Notes: a model not told the origin generated them from the letters alone. DNA of 64,000 nucleotides from Stenopsyche tienmushanensis (GCA_008973525.1 WACJ01000127.1:496001-560000), one strand, 5' to 3'; shown: positions 9,159 through 21,210, numbered from the stretch's first letter. Translations and numbers: made by a program.

Positions 9159-10954
9159 ACCACAAACTTGGCGTGAATTTAAGACGTAAGAATTTAATAT
9201 GGACCGCAAGCCACTATTATAAATTTATGCAAAATCTAAATATGCGTATGGATAACGAGTATAATCGTAGATTTGAACTCGATTATATCTAGCATCTAAT
9301 CAAATTATTTCCATTGATATCGTGTTTTTTTTGAGTCATCCAGTTTAAATTTGTTAATTTTTAGCCTTCTTATCTTCCAAGATAAAGAATATTTTGCAAG
9401 CAAAAATATTTATATTGACAAGCATCCTTCGCAATAATATCGCCAATGAATTGCTCGTTATAACCGTGATTTCGTTATAAGAGCGTTCGCAGAACGAATT
9501 CAATATCAGAAAATCATAATAAACGAATGTGAATCATAGCTTTAATCGAATATGAATGTTTGATATGACGAGTTTTCATTATTTATCAATGGTTTCAAAC
9601 GTTTGGCAGGCTTAGAGCGAGCATCCGTCGACGCTCGTATGACGAATCAAATTACGGCGTTATTGTTTTTATGGAGCAATTTTTAAATTTGATTGATTCA
9701 AATTCAAGGAAACGCGTTTTTAGAAACGCAGAAATACGACTTCGACCCAATGGAAGCATTTGCAGAACACTTTTTATTTTTTATTATCGTCACTATATAC
9801 AGTGCTTGTGTTGAGAAATAAAAACACAAGAATGTCGCACCGGTACAAAAATAATCTGACATCTCGCTTCGATTCGGACTTTAATCTTTAAATCGCCTAG
9901 AACGGGTTTACTCAATGGCTAATTAATATGGAAGAAATCTTATGCAATATTTTGGACAATTGTATCCGAGCATATCACGCAATGTAGCCGAACTGAATGA
10001 CAAAATTAGACGTTTTGTTTGGGATAACTACTAAATTTTGTACCACTTGCCTTGTAGCTTTTCTTCGAAAATAAACAACATTTCCTTCCCATCTCTACGA
10101 GCGATTTAATCGAATTGAGATGGCGTTAATCGAAATTACATAGCGCGAGTGGTTTTCAAACGCGTATGACGAATCGTCATAAGTTTTTCCGATCACACAA
10201 ACGACTGGTCTCCGAATGACATATGCGTTCGAATGCTAGATTAAATAATTGTTCGTGTGCGACCAGATAGCGAAACACCAATAGATAAAATGCTTCTAAA
10301 AATTGCTCTGCTCTCTTGTTGATTATCTTTAATTACGTCCGAGGAATTAAACGCGTTCGGGGGATCGAATCATCCGATGGCATGGAAGTTATAATTTTTA
10401 CGGTCGAGATTTTCGAGGTAATTACAGTTGGGCTCTTTCGGAACAGAAGGAAGCGGGAGGCTTAAATTCGTAATGGGCTCTCGTAAATTTTGTGCCGAGT
10501 TTTAAAATTCTCAAAGGACGATGTCCAAATATCCTCACGTAGAATTAAGTCGCTGTAGTACGAGCTGGGTCTCTCCTTGGCTCTTTACGGTCATTCACAT
10601 CCGCTCCCGACGATATGACCTGTCGCACGTTGCTGATACAGAGTGTCCCATTCAGCTCGTGGATTACTTTCGGCAATTATTCTGAAGTGCACCAGCTCTT
10701 CATGCTGCTTTCGTGCGACGAAAGAGTCGAATTCGACTGGAGCATTATGTAGTCCAGACATTTTACTAAGCTCCCAGCGTCGTTATGGCTCTAATGGACT
10801 CCGGGCGAATGGAAAATAAAATAGTGTATTCTTTCAAGCAAGAAAATTACTAAAGCTAAATATAACGCAGTTGAATCTCAGTAGATAAGTTGTTACTAAA
10901 ATGCCATTTCAGCTGTGCCATCTAAGTCTTCTTTGCAGAAGCATTTGATATTGT
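9159..10954. other. noncoding, no feature recognised
   Basis: Nothing recognisable: no coding exon, transposon end or tandem array was supported. Confidence 0.4.
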
Positions 10955-11210
10955 GACAATGGGACAATAATGTCCATAATATAAAATATGGGCATGCAAT
11001 TGAAAATGCATTGCGAATTGATATTAGATCATTCCGTAGAAAATAATGCGTAAAATCTACATATGGTCGACGACATTGTGACATGTCGTTGAAACATGAG
11101 CTCGACAAACCTTATAGAATGAGAATGTGTACAACAATCCTTCAAATACCATGAACAAATCTAATAATTAACTTCGAAGCATTGAATAGAAATGATACAA
11201 ACAGGGAGTT
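10955..11210 (+). repeat. repeat X, copy 1 (left flank of mariner-A)
   Basis: From ATGGGACAATAATGTCC to TACAAACAGGGAG this segment matches 54988-55250 almost base for base by eye, apart from scattered substitutions and a 6-base indel. In both places it lies immediately left of a mariner of the same family. Minus-strand frames through X (for example 10896-11108) look conserved only because the DNA is conserved; no domain is recognised. Confidence 0.7.
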
Positions 11211-12326
11211 TACGATATTGATCATATGTCGATAAGTCAAAAATACCAAATTCTACACCTAACAGCATCGGATATCAGCATCACAGAACTCAAAAGCTAC
11301 AAGAAAAGGCAGTATTTAATGTTTAGTCGGTAAAGTGAGGTCGTGTTTATCGCGTCTGTCACACATCATGGATTTCGAACAACGCGTTAGCATTGAATTT
11401 GTTATAAATTACAAAAAAAATGCCAAAGAAGCTTATGAAATGTTAAAATCGGTGTTTGGCGATAATGTGGTAACTCTAAAGACTATTTACAATTGGTATG
11501 AGCTATTTAAAAACGGAGTCGGTTGAAGATGAGCAACGATCGGGATTCAAAAACAGACGATAACGTGCAAAAATTGTTCGTGCAAACAGACGAATAACTA
11601 TTCGTGAGCTTGCTGAGGAAGTTAACGTCTCTTACGGATCTGTGCAAAGAATTTTAACCGATAATTTGTAAACGAGGAATGAGTGCAAAATTTGATCTCA
11701 GGCTTTTGACTGACGAACAGAAGAAAATTCGTGTTTCAATTTGCACGGAATTCGTCGGAAGGATCGTCTTCAAGCAGATCCGGACTTCATGGCCAAAATT
11801 GTAACTAGAGATGAATGTTAAGTCTATGGCTATGACACTGAAACGAAAATGCAGAGTTCCCAATGGAAAACCCCTAACTTCCTTCGCCCTAAAAAGGCAC
11901 GTCAGTCAAAGTCGAACATCAACATCATGCTTATTGTTTTTCAAGGCAATAGTGCAACGTTTGCGAAACGATATACGAAGAAAGATACCAGAAAAATGAG
12001 CTAATGACTGGAAAAACTTCTTGTGTGTCCACACCCACTTTATTCACCAGATTTAGCACCATGCGATTTCTGGCTCTTCCCAAAAATAAAAACGGTGCTA
12101 AAAGGAAAACATTTTGACGCCATTCCTGACATTGGGATGACCACGAAAAAGCAGATGAATGTCCTTCCGAAAGAAGCCTTCCAAAAATGTTTCCAGTCAT
12201 GGATTCAACATTGGGATAAATGCATCTCTAGCCAAGTACAGTATTTTGAAGTAGATTGATTCCATTTCCATGTAAACTTATTCTTTGTAATAAAATTATT
12301 CACTATATTTTTGATTAGATCTCGTA
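11211..12326 (+). mobile_element. mariner-A, defective mariner copy 1
   Basis: The 3' end reads TTTTTGATTAGATCTCGTA, matching the reverse complement of the TACGAGGTSTGATCAAAA-type terminal repeat of irritans-group mariners. The 5' end is placed at TACGATATTGATCATATG by position and partial similarity. The transposase reads + from 11369 but is broken. The 3' untranslated part (TGTAATAAAATTATTCACTAT) is shared with the copy at 55252-56330. Confidence 0.75.
11369..12259 (+). pseudogene. mariner transposase, broken (mariner-A)
   Basis: The product begins MDFEQRVSIEFVINYKKNAK and keeps the first helix-turn-helix (LKTIYNWYELFKNG), then shifts frame at about 11515. Later pieces include RRITIRELAEEVNVSYGSVQ (second HTH), QADPDFMAKIVTRDE (first catalytic Asp region, G of the GDESW motif replaced), MQSSQWKTP and, at 12023-12259, the C-terminal YSPDLAPCDFWLFPKIK with the third catalytic Asp, ending in EVD. 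An internal deletion joins DIRRK directly to QRLR-side sequence, losing about 25 codons kept in the copy at 55642. A second deletion at about 12010-12020 removes the block that normally holds the HHDNAPCH motif and the second Asp of the DD34D triad. It cannot encode active transposase. Confidence 0.85.
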
Positions 12327-14069
12327 CATTTATGAACACGCTGAAGGACGTTTTTAATTTTAAAAAAAGTGTGATATAATAGATTTCATATTTGCTCCTT
12401 GAGTCCCGCGTTCCCCACGGAAACACGAATGAACCATGAAATTCATGAATACAGCATACAAACGCTGTAAATATGATAAGAACGCTCTAATGCACGATCA
12501 TGCAGTTACATCGAGCGATGAGTTATTAGGATGAGTGAGCAAAATTTTCTAGAAATGTTGCGCGCGTGATACACTTTGAAAGATGTAATATTATCGATGA
12601 AAGCAATTGGTGGGGCGTCTGCTGACAAAATTATCATTGCTGATTTTCAGATGCAAGATTATCGATGCACTATGCGCTAATGGAAAAATGTATATCGATA
12701 AAAAAGGCGCGCTTAAGATGAAAGGTGTATAATTTGCTGCTCAAGCATTCAGGCTGACAAGGAACACTTGATATGATCACTGAACTTGAATGAGCATTTG
12801 TCTGAAAAGCTTTTCCATCTTTCCCTAAATCAAACGATATGGCATAAAACATTGAACTGTTGAAAGTCTATCACCTTTAGATCGTCATGCTGCGTTTGGA
12901 TGATTTTGTGTTTTAGAAAATCTTCTGTAACTATCTCTCACGTCACAGTTCAAATGAATGAACTGTTCTTTATTTGCAGCTTTAATTGTTTTGACTCTCT
13001 AAAGGCAGACATAGTGATGGATCATTCCAAATTCTCATCAACTCTGACATCACCGTTTTCGCCATAGCTTATGTTGGCACTGAATGAGCCCAGATAAACA
13101 GAATTGTTAAGGACTGCAATACCATTCATTTTGGTATTATCTTTCAACTCCTAAAAGCAATCAAGCATTAATGCGTTGGACTAAGATTTATTTAATATTT
13201 TGCATAGATCACTATATAGCAGAATCGAAATCGATCATCTATGAATGAATGTTACGTAGCAATAAAATCCAAAAATTGCAACTCAATCATAGATCCAACC
13301 AAATATGCCAGCATTATTCAATGTCCTATGGAAAACGCCTTTCATGGAAATACACAAATGAAAATTAAAAAACCAGAATTCAACTACAGCTTTGAACCAT
13401 TGTTGAAATGTGTGTCAATGATGCTTATATAAGTTGATATCAACTCCCCCGTATAAGGTTAAGAGCCACTTCAACAACCCATGAATGACGGAAAATAAAC
13501 ACGATTTTGAAATCGCGTTACACAAAAGCCTTTACATGCAAATCATTATTTCGCGAAAATTTGTTTCGAGGCAAATTTCTATCATCCAATTGTATGCGAC
13601 GATTTTCTTCACAAAAGACGAACGTACAATTTCAGGACACAACCAAAAAATATCGTTTAAATGCAAGAAGCATCCGATTCCATCTGTCGAGGGAACATTA
13701 GCATATATTCGGCAAACAGTTGTGTGTACATAATACAGAATTCGTGTCCATATTCATTTTGATATTATCGGCAATAAAAAGGATGCATCCTGGGATAAGA
13801 GATGCGAAAGATGGTATACAAGAATAAATTAAGAATCGAGTAGGAACATCATCAACAATAGAGCAATTGGCCACTGCAATGCAATCATCAACAATGAGAA
13901 GCAGCACTTGAGCGGAACAAAAGGAGATGTTTGCATTAATATTAGCGTGCAAAAATAATGCAGATTTAACATTCAGTACTGTGTTTTATGTACGACCCAA
14001 TGTGGTTCCATCACACACACTGATTCAAACAAGAAATCGTATTTATTTGAGTATATATCATAGATTTCC
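12327..14069. other. noncoding or unrecognised stretch between mariner-A and the hAT relic
   Basis: No domain was recognised. The upstream part of the hAT element at 14070 may extend into this region, but no N-terminal BED finger or 5' end was found. Overlapping open frames at 13485-13733 and 13507-13701 have no motif. Confidence 0.35.
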
Positions 14070-14553
14070 AAAGTGATTCTAAGACGAAACAATTCAAAAA
14101 TAATTTGGGGGTGCATTGACTGCGTCGAGGGGTCTGCGAAAGGTTTAATATGCATTAAAATATTTGTGACCCATTTTCATTGTTATAAAAGTCGAAATAG
14201 CTTGTCCATACATTTTGCCATTCATCAACAGCATTTATCCGGCAAAAACAAAACATATGATTATATCCGATTATTTGCTCAACTCTGTATGAAAAATCAT
14301 GAAGATTATAATCGTTCACTATTCAATGTGGAAGTTAGTCGGTTATCTAAAAATGCATGTTTGGATCGATTTTATGCACTCTTTGATTCAGCTTTGGAAT
14401 ACCTGGAAAGCGAAGACAATGATTTGCGGTTTTTATTAATTCAAAGAATGTTACAGCTTGTATGCCTGACTTATTCGAAACAAACTTAAAGCTACAAGGT
14501 GATCAATTAAATTTGAGTATAAAAGTACCTGCGGTTGTTGAAAAACTTTTTTC

Positions 14554-15072
14554 TATCAGGTTGAGTCATAAATAGTTGCCGGCGAAAAAAAATGCATTAT
14601 AATTATTCGGTTTTACCCTTGATGAGCCATCCATATTGCCGAGTATAGTGTATCATTAGATAGGTATGAGTCCTATCAGTCTCTAGACAATAGTTGATTG
14701 TGTCACATCTTATGTTATAGTATTTTTACCCGTAAAAAGAAATATATATATTCTAGAATTTGTGTGGTCTATCTTACCACATCCATTATACTCCCCGGAC
14801 CTTGCCTCAACCGAATACCATTTATTCTGTTCTTTGTAGAATTCTTAAATGGAAAAAAATCAAAAATAACAAGGAATTGAATCACACTAATAAAAATTTA
14901 TTTTCATTTAAACCTGCTAAATTTTATGAAGAGAGTATTGATAAGTTACCAGTAAAATGGGAGAAAGTTATCACTAACAATGGTGAATATGTAATAGAAT
15001 AATTTTGCTTTGATATTTTGTTAAAGCTAAAAAAAATTTGAAATCGGCAATTGTTTATGACTCAACCTAATA
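14554..15072 (+). mobile_element. mariner M2a, short internally deleted copy nested in hAT
   Basis: The 5' terminal repeat is TATCAGGTTGAGTCATAAAT at 14554 and the 3' repeat, read on the minus strand from 15072, is TATTAGGTTGAGTCATAAAC. The arms match with two or three differences over about 28 bases. At 519 bases it is well below the roughly 1.3 kb of a full mariner, so most of the transposase has been deleted. Host hAT sequence continues on both sides, which shows nesting. Confidence 0.8.
14780..15003 (+). pseudogene. mariner M2a transposase, C-terminal remnant
   Basis: From 14780 the frame reads HPLYSPDLASTEYHLFCSL, matching the HPPYSPDLAPSDYHLF block of mariner transposases with the last catalytic Asp read here as Glu. 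A frameshift follows and NGKKIKNNKELNHTNKN, then FYEESIDKLPVKWEKVITNN and GEYVIE end at a stop at 15001-15003. FYExGIxKLPERWxKVIxxNGxY is the usual C-terminus in the family. The N-terminal HTH domains and first two catalytic residues are absent. Confidence 0.8.
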
Positions 15073-15588
15073 TACAAATAAAACTTGAGTAGAAGAGAAT
15101 GCTCTTAGTTTCTATAAACATTGAAAATTGCAAAAACGAAATAAAGATTTGTTTGCTTATATCGACACTTGACGGCTCTTCGTTTTGACCTCAGCGCTGT
15201 AGATTTCACTTCACTTGGTTATCCCAGATTGGGAGTAGGACCCTTGGAGCAAATAAACTCAAAATTCAGGTGAATCCATACTATTACAAGAAGAATTTAT
15301 TGAATCGTCCATACATATGAAGCAGAAACAATGTTTGAATAAAGATATCACAAATTCTGATTACAAATGCAGATACCAATTGTATTCCTGCATTATTCAA
15401 CTAATTGTATTCCGTTTTCTGGTTTGGTAAAAGGTGGATTTAGTTGCAGCTATGAACCTCATCACGAAAAAAGAAACTACTTGTAGAGACATCTCTATAA
15501 TGCAATCGTGTAGTTATTTTACTTGGGGGTCCATAATTAGGTTTTTTCTATAAGGGGTGTATGGGCATAATAAGTTTGGAAATCACTG

Positions 15589-15842
15589 ATCTATATAATC
15601 ATAGTGACTGCAGGATTCTTCAATGTTCATATTATTTATATCATACATTCACCTTCTTGTACTCTCGATATTGAAGGTAGCATGATCTACTATTTTTATT
15701 ATGTGCACTCAGCCAGGAGTCATAAGGACACCAGTTTTTTCCCAGGAATTTTTAAATTAAAATGATTTTTTTAAATGGAATTTGAAAAGACTACTAGAAT
15801 TTACTGGAAATATTTTCTGGAGTACCTACAGTCAGGTTCTTA
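15589..15842 (+). repeat. dispersed repeat S, copy 4 (joined to R)
   Basis: Begins right after the hAT 3' end with CTATATAATCATAGTGACTG, then TCGATATTGAAGGTAGCATG and TTTTCTGGAGTACCTACAG. It joins repeat R at about 15843 through TTCTTAGCCCCTTGAAGAGG. The same S-R junction exists at 48780-48815. Confidence 0.6.
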
Positions 15843-16085
15843 GCCCCTTGAAGAGGTAAGACACAATGTTGTGTCTGATTTATAGTGACTCCGAAAGAGC
15901 ATTCTTACAGGTTGAGCTCGGTGACAGACAGAGACGGAGAGAGTATCTTGCGTACAACGTACGATTGTATATATTACTGAATGTTGTGTGCTATCGACAG
16001 TGTTTATATATTTATGTACAAGCTTTATACACGTTGCGACGGTCTTGACAGATAAGTGGCGGACAAGCAAATATAACATCTAAGA
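15843..16085 (+). repeat. dispersed repeat R, copy 2 (internal deletion)
   Basis: Carries AAGAGGTAAGACACAATG, GAGACGGAGAGAGTATCTTG, TTATGTACAAGCTTTATACA, GACGGTCTTGACAGATAAG and AACATCTAAG. Compared with 5788-6130 it lacks the central segment of about 90 bases after GATTGTAT. Confidence 0.65.
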
Positions 16086-18482
16086 TTGATGATTTTTTTA
16101 CACTCAAATGGTTAATCTATAATTTTTTGTCTCTGTTAGTCATCATACTTGTCTACAGATAAATTATAAGATTTATACGAATTTTGCACCTGATACATTC
16201 GAACTCATCTATATGTATGTCTGTCTGTTATCGGAATGCCGTTTTGATTATTCAGTACTGTGTGAAAAACATTGGTTGTGAAATGAAATGCAGAAGCAAA
16301 TTAGATTGTAACTAAACGACCATAAACTGTTGAATGTTTCATTTAACAAAAATTAAATTCGACATTTTTTGTTGCAACAGATTCGGTATGAATTGATTTC
16401 GGTTCAGATTCAAGCTACTTTATTTATAATGATCGATCGATCAAAGTTGATTATTTTTTAGGTTTTAATGTGTCTGGCCGTGGCACACATGAATACGTTA
16501 AATTTCAAGGTACAAAGCCAAAGTACAATAATTTATGTGCGCCCAATAGAGAAAAATAGCGAATGTACGCAAAAGCAAAGTAATTATTGTGCATTTAAAA
16601 AGTACAAAAAAAAGTAATTGCATGCATAAAATTCGCACTGAATGAAACTTATTTTATGAAAGCCAATATAGTGCTCGCTGGATTGGAGATTCATTAAAAA
16701 ACGAAAGCAATCCCAACTCAGACGTCATAACACTTTGCCAGAATGGAAACGGACGATCAAAGTTTCAAATATGCAATTATAAGAGGCAACAAACCCGTCG
16801 CAGAAGACGTCGAGGAGCGGAAACGCTCCAAGAAACGGAAGAGCATTCTTCAATTTATAAGTCAGAACGCTAAATTCGATGGCATTGTAAATATTTGAAA
16901 TAACAGCGACGGTGTTGACCATCTGATTGCTTCAACAAATATTATCAAGATCAACACGAGGAACGACCAGTAAATATTTGCGATGGGCAAATTTGCAAAT
17001 CGCCATAAGTGACAGTGATCATTCGCACTATTTCCATTTATAACAACATCAATCGATGCGTAAATTATGCATTTCTTCATCGGAATTTTGATGCGGAAGC
17101 ACCCCCATGCTGCTGGTGTAAATTAAGCACTTAAATGGAGACAGCCCCGTCATCCATCGTCGTGCGCAAATTCGACGTTTTTCCATTGCCAATGTAAACA
17201 ATGTACAATTGGAAGTTTTTGATAGTCGCAATCGCTCAAAATTCTTGGCTCCGAACGGACGGGGTTCTCGGAACGAGCGCTTTCGAAGAAAAAAATAAAA
17301 CATATCTCGAAGAACGCGATGTTTTTGGAAAGCATAATCTGTCCATAGCGGTGGTAAGTGCGTTAAAAAGCATACCAATGGGCGTGCATAAAAAAAGAGG
17401 ACATTACTCGACCAGCAACATTTATCCATTAACATTCTGTGCGTTATTTTATTAAAAAAATATATCCAATTTCCTGGTATTTCTTCATAACTTGATGGCT
17501 TTCCACAGTCCAAGATTTTTTTCATCGCATTTATAGTCGATTTATATTCCACATTCTTTGAAAACATTGAAATCACTGAATAAAATTATAGTTATTTTTA
17601 ATAATAAAAAATATATCGTACATTACTTTCGTTGAAATAAATGTTACTTTTATTTCTATTTCATATTCAATATTGAATTGCCATGATATATCGTATTTAA
17701 ATACAAATTGAAACGAAACTTCTAAGCTCTTAGGGAAAAGTTGGTTTTATGCATTAAACGGTGTTTGTGTAATATATAATAAATTGGGATAGCTACTGGT
17801 CTAATGTTTGCTTTATGCTACGCAACACTGAAGGCGATGCGACGCATGCGCATAACGTTTTTATGATACATGCGATGGACACAACAACAAACGATTATCT
17901 CTCTCTTTCCCATTAACTGTCGCTTGAAGTTTCACTTCAAATTTTAATAAAAGATCAGATTTAGTATCAAATCGACGATAAATTCGAACGCATTAAAAAA
18001 ACAAACTTTAAGAAAAACAAGAATCTAAAACAACGAATTTATTCAATGGCATTGCGCTTCAGAGTTGTTTGGACAAAATAAAACGAACGAATAAATCGGT
18101 GGCACACGGTCGTGGAATAAAGAAACTCTGTAGAACGATGCCATGAATATGGAACGGACACAAAATATTCCACAAGTCTTCCTCGTGGCCTTCCCTCTGC
18201 AGTTTCTTAGAGGCGACGGAAAATCGGAAATGCAAAATAAAAAGCACCCCAATCACGGGACAAAACGAAGAAATATGCACACAATGAGAATTTATGAGCA
18301 ACATTTGGGAGAAGACGGCGTAAATTATAATTATCGTGGGGGGGGGGGGGGTGAAATTTGGCTTTGTTTTTGTCAAACCAATTTTTATTCGAGATAATTG
18401 TCCGGAATGGGAGAATGCATAATTAGATAAATCGGCAGCATTCTACCTTTAAAATTTATTTTAGCACACGCGTATTCGAATA
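16086..18482. other. noncoding, no feature recognised
   Basis: No transposon ends or domains recognised. It holds the longest open frame of the window (17049-17576, minus, 175 codons), which has no recognisable motif, and a run of 12 or so G at 18339-18351. Confidence 0.4.
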
Positions 18483-18581
18483 TGAACGATCGGCGCGATC
18501 ATGATGCATATGTGGCATCATGCGGCCTCCAATGGTCGAACCCGTGATGATGCAGCATATGTATCACAGGCCACGAAAGTG
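18483..18581 (+). repeat. foldback repeat F, copy 1
   Basis: Contains CATGATGCATATGTGGCATC ATG (near-palindrome), GGTCGAACCCGTGATGATG and CAGCATATGTATCAC, ending CCACGAAAGTG. The order matches 39001-39120 and the reverse complement of 31072-31194. The 5' quarter seen in the other copies is missing. Confidence 0.65.
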
Positions 18582-20519
18582 TAAACTTTAGTTTATGGAA
18601 AACGTTTAGTCACAGGATGCGATCTATGTTTGAATTTATGTCGAGGAAATTACTTCCCAATTTTCTTGCAGTTTATAAATCACCGCGTACTGCTTTGATA
18701 ACGTCATATCTTCAGAACAAATTTCAAGGTCATGGAATTGATTACAATGTCTACTGAATGATTTTCATCGAAAACAATTTCCGCCATTAATTCAACGATG
18801 TGCCAAATTAGTTACTTGGGAATTTGGAAGCTTTGTCCCCCAAAAATATTTTCAGCAACGTTTTAGAGTTGATGCATTGTGAAATGTTAGCGTTATTGCA
18901 AAAAATTATTGCACTTTCGATAAAACTTATCATATTATAAATGGTATCGAAATGATCTAGAATATTTAGAGTGATTTATTTGACACATCACTGACTTAAT
19001 TGAAAAATGAATTAAAACCAAGAGTAATACGCCTCATACAATAAAGCAGCATTAACTAGTTTGCATGGAGAGCTAACCTAAAATTTGTGAATTTCTATAA
19101 GATGTGTTAGTCGAATCGACTAATATTAAATTTTTATCGTTTAAAACGTGTTAAACATTAATTATTTGATGTATCCTGATTCTAAACAATAATGGATGTA
19201 CAGAGCTTTGTTTTATGGAATCGAATTTTCCGCAAATGCAAGCGGTTCATTGTAAAATGAGTATGATGGCATGCAGCGCTTATTACGAACCGTAAAACTT
19301 TCGAAGCACGTAAAGATTATAAAATGACAAAGTCGTTTTTACAGTCCAGGGGGGAGGAAGAACGGACACGAAGAACGGACACAAAGAACACAAAAAGCCT
19401 TTGATTACACCGAAAACGTCGGCGTAAAAGCCACCGGTGGGTACGATGCGAAAAGGCGAAGCAAATATGGCAAAATATCAATATCGTCGGGTCGCCGAGA
19501 CTGTCTTACGAAATGCGAGGATTAATTCTGACCCACAAACTGGAACCTACGTGATGGGTGCGCCCGTTGAGTAATGAATTGAGCACTTTCGACCGTTTTT
19601 ATCACGTTATAAAAAAAACCTTTGGGCCCGTAAGTATGAATTCCTAAAATGATACACGCATGTGGCTTACCAATGTTCGATTTGACTTCTGAAATCGCCG
19701 ACGTCACAGAAGCGCCGCAACGCAATTGAATCCATTAGGATGCAGACTTACATATCAAAATTGGATAATCCTTTCCGGAAGGCCATTCAAATCCATGCCA
19801 AATCAATTCAACTCATAACGGTCCTCGCATCAGAAAGAACTTCGGCGAGTTGGGAAAGTCATGGCAATCGGGTTTTACACCTACTGTCGGTAAATACTAT
19901 GGTCTAGCGAAGAACGATCTGCGATTAATTGCTAAAGGCATTCGAGCGACGCCAGATCGAATTGAAATCATCTTCGGCACAAAAACTCTACGGAACGTCG
20001 ATGCAAGATGACCCAAGACATTCAAACTGCACCTTGATCGTCATTATAACAATTTGTGAAATGATGTGGAAAATCACATGGTTTTAGTGACCGGATGAAA
20101 GTGTATATGATCGTGGACCATTAAATACGGTTTACGGGAGGGGATGTATATACTGATGTAAAGTGCATTGCTTTCCAAGTGTCTTAAGTAAGATTTAAGC
20201 GATGCAGACTTGTTTTGCTTTGAGAATTTCGTCAAGGCAATAACGCAACAGCAACAGTGAATAAACTGTGCCAAATGATTCAAGGACGAATATAGTTTTT
20301 AGCAATTTTAGTATAAGAACCAAGGCCAAGGTATCCCGGTGAGTTCGATGAATGGTTTAATACGATTGATCGTAAATTAAAATCTTGATATAACGGAGAA
20401 AGAGTTAGTAGAACAGCCCCAGTTAACCTATTATTGGGTAGTTGGATCAAAGAGAAGATTAATGTATTTTAAGAGATTTTAATTCTGTAGTAGACTGCAC
20501 TATGGTATCGATAAAAAGG
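18582..20519. other. noncoding, no feature recognised
   Basis: No repeat, transposon end or coding motif recognised. Confidence 0.4.
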
Positions 20520-20680
20520 AGAACAAGGTTGTCTTGAAGAGTTTTTCACTATTTTCCGAGGAAAACTGCTCAGTCTTTACAAATCCATTACCCTATCAAT
20601 GAAGAAGTTTGCAAAAGCGCCCTTCAGCATGTTCTCTCAGGTGATCCGCTGAGTGAATATTCTAAATGAAACTCGAAGGT
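20520..20680 (-). repeat. dispersed repeat S, copy 5 (minus strand)
   Basis: The reverse complement reads TTTCATTTAGAATATTCACT, GGATCACCTGAGAG, GATTTGTAAAGACTGAGCAG and AATAGTGAAAAACTCTTCAA in family order. It is the only S copy found on the minus strand. Confidence 0.6.
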
Positions 20681-20684
20681 ATAT

Positions 20685-20760
20685 TTAACCCTATCGGACC
20701 GGAAATCATGAGAAAAAGACGGGTGTTTTGCGTCTCATCACGCAATCACGCGTCATAAAA
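20685..20760 (+). repeat. lone piggyBac-type end (TTAACCCTATCGG)
   Basis: TTAACCCTATCGGACCGG begins directly after repeat S copy 5. It is followed by an interrupted palindrome (GACGGGTGTTTTGCGTC...GACGCG on the other strand). The partner end was not found, so this is only a terminal-repeat-like remnant. Confidence 0.25.
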
Positions 20761-21109
20761 TTAAAAGTATAATTAACTGAAATCGCTATCGTCGGATAAG
20801 CTATTAAGCTCTTTCAACAAAGATAAGACGACATTCGTTCGTGTTGTCTTGAGAGAAGGCGTTTGTTTTGATAATTAAGACATTTGCATAATTCTTATTT
20901 TTGAACAATTTTGTTATTCCCCCTTGATTATTATGGAGTGGCGACATTAGTCGAGTATCACCACTCGTTTGCAAAATCTACTCCTTCGGAAGTAAAATGG
21001 CAAGCTTGCACGGTAAACTTGTACTTTTATTTTCACAACACAAATGAGCAAAAATAGCTGAACAATAGAAAGCAGATGCCATGCACGTTGAACATTAATA
21101 AATATTCAG

Positions 21110-21210
21110 AAGAAATGAAGAAATATCATGCGCTATCAACAGTGTTAAGGTTCATTTATTGAGATTCAAGCTTATTACACGCTGCGGTTACACATTAGAG
21201 CGTAGCGTGT
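21110..21210 (+). repeat. dispersed repeat R, fragment
   Basis: ATGCGCTATCAACAGTGTTA, TTCATTTATTGAGATTCAAG CTT and ACACGCTGCGGT follow the order of the R block GTGCTATCGACAGTG / ATTTATGTACAAGCTT / CACGTTGCGACGGT at 15989-16046. The identity is lower than between the other copies. Confidence 0.4.

Larger units (their letters stand above)
14073..15520 (+). pseudogene. hAT transposase, broken and interrupted
   Basis: The first frame (14073-14489) contains WGCIDCVEGSAKGL (the CxDGA-like block), SIHFAIHQQHLSGKN (the C-x-x-H-R-x-x-L-like block), then RLFAQLCMKNHEDYNRSLF, RFYALFDSALEYLESEDNDL. These fit the RNase H-like domain of ZBED5/FAM200-like hAT transposases. A frameshift follows and KLQGDQLNL is readable up to 14550, where mariner M2a begins. 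After M2a the frame pieces HLTALRFDLSA and VAAMNLITKK match later parts, the last being the C-terminal dimerisation region (usually GFSxxxNLxTKKRN). At least three frameshifts or stops are present, so it is inactive. Confidence 0.7.
14070..15588 (+). mobile_element. hAT element relic (ZBED5/FAM200-type), interrupted by mariner M2a
   Basis: Transposase fragments run 14073-14553, are cut by M2a (14554-15072), and resume to about 15500. The 3' end is ATAAGTTTGGAAATCACTG at 15570-15588, whose reverse complement CAGTGATTTCCAAACTTAT fits the CAGTGGTTCTCAAACTT type of hAT terminal repeat. No matching 5' end was found. The same 3' tail occurs at 48637-48672. Confidence 0.65.

Noticed and set aside
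10896..11108. A minus-strand frame (SCFNDMSQCRRPYVDF...) conserved between two loci
   Set aside because: It lies in repeat X, where all the DNA is conserved. Frame-specific conservation is not shown and no domain is recognised.
16200..16240. TATGTCTGTCTGT motif, also at 45290
   Set aside because: A short low-complexity repeat in both places; the surrounding sequence does not match.
18339..18351. Run of about 12 G
   Set aside because: A simple homopolymer, with a length that may be affected by sequencing. No G-quadruplex pattern of separate G runs.
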